Source: a virus. Taken from it: a stretch of 45,756 nucleotides of DNA. The stretch is from IMG/VR virus record IMGVR_UViG_3300005253_000535, positions 1 through 45,756 of that record, one strand, 5' to 3'. The notes under the pieces were generated by a model. That model ran no database searches. It was not told the origin of the DNA and worked only from the letters and a program-made list of their open reading frames with translations. A program made the translations under genes and the position numbers. How positions within the stretch are numbered: position 1 is the stretch's first letter; every line of letters begins with the position of its first letter. Below are positions 45,152 through 45,756 of the stretch, piece after piece.

Positions 45152-45756
45152 GTGGCGGACGAAGAGGGACGCGCAGAGGGGACGACGTGGGAAGCAGTCG
45201 ATCAGTGGCTCAAGGGCGGAGCACCTGACGACCGGCCCCCGCCAGCACTAGAGTTCCTCCCCGCCGACTACCTCCGCGAGCACCCACGTACTCCCCGGCC
45301 CACGGCCATCGTCGGGATCCTGCGCGTCGGGGACCTCGCCATCATCAGCGGGTCCTTCGACACCTTCAAGAGTACGTTTGCCCTAGAGATGGTGCATAGC
45401 CTGACGTCGGGCGACCCTTTCCTTGGCCGCTTCCGTGTCAACCAGCGGTTGCGTATGGGCCTCCTCCAGTCCGAGATCGACCCGGGCTCCTACGACGAGA
45501 GGCTGGAGACTGTCGGCGCTGGCTCCGACCTCGTTGTGTGCAGCGACATGACGTTCACCTTCGACAAGTTGGCGGGCCTAGCCCGGGCAGTGGACGATTA
45601 CCAGCTCGACGGGTTTGTGCTGGACCCGATAGGTGATATGTGGCCGACGTTTGCCCGTGGCGGGGAGGCGTTCAGCGAGAACCTCAAGACCCACGTTGGC
45701 CCCCTGTTGAGGGCGCTCAAGCTGTTCCGAAAGACAATCATCCTCGTCCACCACGA
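45152..45756 (+). CDS. RecA-fold replicative ATPase/helicase, N-terminal part (continues at 1)
   Basis: The 266-residue protein starts at GTG 45152 and runs across the circle junction to 317. Walker A is GSFDTFKST (67-75), the catalytic glutamate region is LLQSEID (105-111), Walker B is GFVLDPIGD (Asp158) and the histidine motif LVHHDP follows. This layout is that of AAA_25/RepA-like hexameric helicases. It lacks a DnaB N-terminal domain. It likely unwinds DNA for the phage polymerase. Probably translated from a leaderless message. Confidence 0.88.
   Translation, partial: MADEEGRAEGTTWEAVDQWLKGGAPDDRPPPALEFLPADYLREHPRTPRPTAIVGILRVGDLAIISGSFDTFKSTFALEMVHSLTSGDPFLGRFRVNQRLRMGLLQSEIDPGSYDERLETVGAGSDLVVCSDMTFTFDKLAGLARAVDDYQLDGFVLDPIGDMWPTFARGGEAFSENLKTHVGPLLRALKLFRKTIILVHH
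45636..45756. repeat. Direct terminal repeat, right copy (circle closure)
   Basis: Identical to bases 1-121. Removing one copy leaves a 45,635-bp circle in which the ATPase gene is intact. Confidence 0.95.

Overview
The window is one complete circular tailed-phage genome. Bases 1-121 are repeated exactly at 45636-45756, and one gene reads through the junction, so the unique circle is 45,635 bp. The 121-base overlap looks like an assembler closing a circle rather than a packaged terminal repeat. The host is unknown. DNA is GC-rich and several genes appear leaderless. The clamp ends in a MPMFVRW tail and the attachment site copies the 3' half of a bacterial tRNA-Pro gene. From memory the clamp sequence recalls Chloroflexota clamps, but that is only a hint. 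A tyrosine integrase next to a tRNA-half attP makes the phage temperate. No tail-tube or tape-measure gene is visible, while a 1398-residue internal-virion-like protein, a Bbp16-like capsid protein and a beta-helix tailspike are present. This suggests a podovirus.

Layout. (i) 45.15 kb through the junction to 9.6 kb, plus strand: RecA-fold replicative ATPase, ParB-like DNA-binding protein, small Cys-rich proteins, an Nmad1 (DUF1599) protein, a C5-cytosine methyltransferase with a second protein-like frame overprinted in it, a sigma-like protein, a Cas4-like nuclease and a Rad52-like annealing protein. (ii) 9.6-10.8 kb: integrase (minus) and attP. (iii) 10.8-14.2 kb, plus: ERCC4-type nuclease, metallophosphoesterase and amidase endolysin. 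(iv) 35.7 down to 14.2 kb, minus: the virion operon (terminase, portal, internal proteins, scaffold, capsid, a glycosyltransferase-methyltransferase fusion, tail proteins, tailspike). One plus-strand leaderless membrane gene lies inside it at 22.17 kb. (v) 35.8-37.0 kb: a regulatory island with a three-hairpin small RNA, an 87-nt tmRNA-like RNA and divergent promoters. (vi) 37.0-45.1 kb, plus: small early genes, DnaN clamp, uracil-DNA glycosylase-like protein, and a family A DNA polymerase interrupted by an intein.

Regulation is the most striking part. Copies of an 8-bp palindrome TACGCGTA and close variants sit in the -35/-10 spacers or flanks of at least eight sigma70-type promoters, spaced by about 11, 20-22 or 30 bp, so they lie on one DNA face. 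I infer a single global repressor. The ParB-like protein at 420, whose promoter carries two copies, is the obvious candidate, because no CI/Cro-like gene is recognisable. Two of these promoters (35.75 kb minus, 41.05 kb plus) also share an almost identical start region with a GA/GA internal-loop hairpin, reminiscent in position of lambdoid put/nut elements. Promoters for the small RNA, the tmRNA-like RNA and portal lack the operator.
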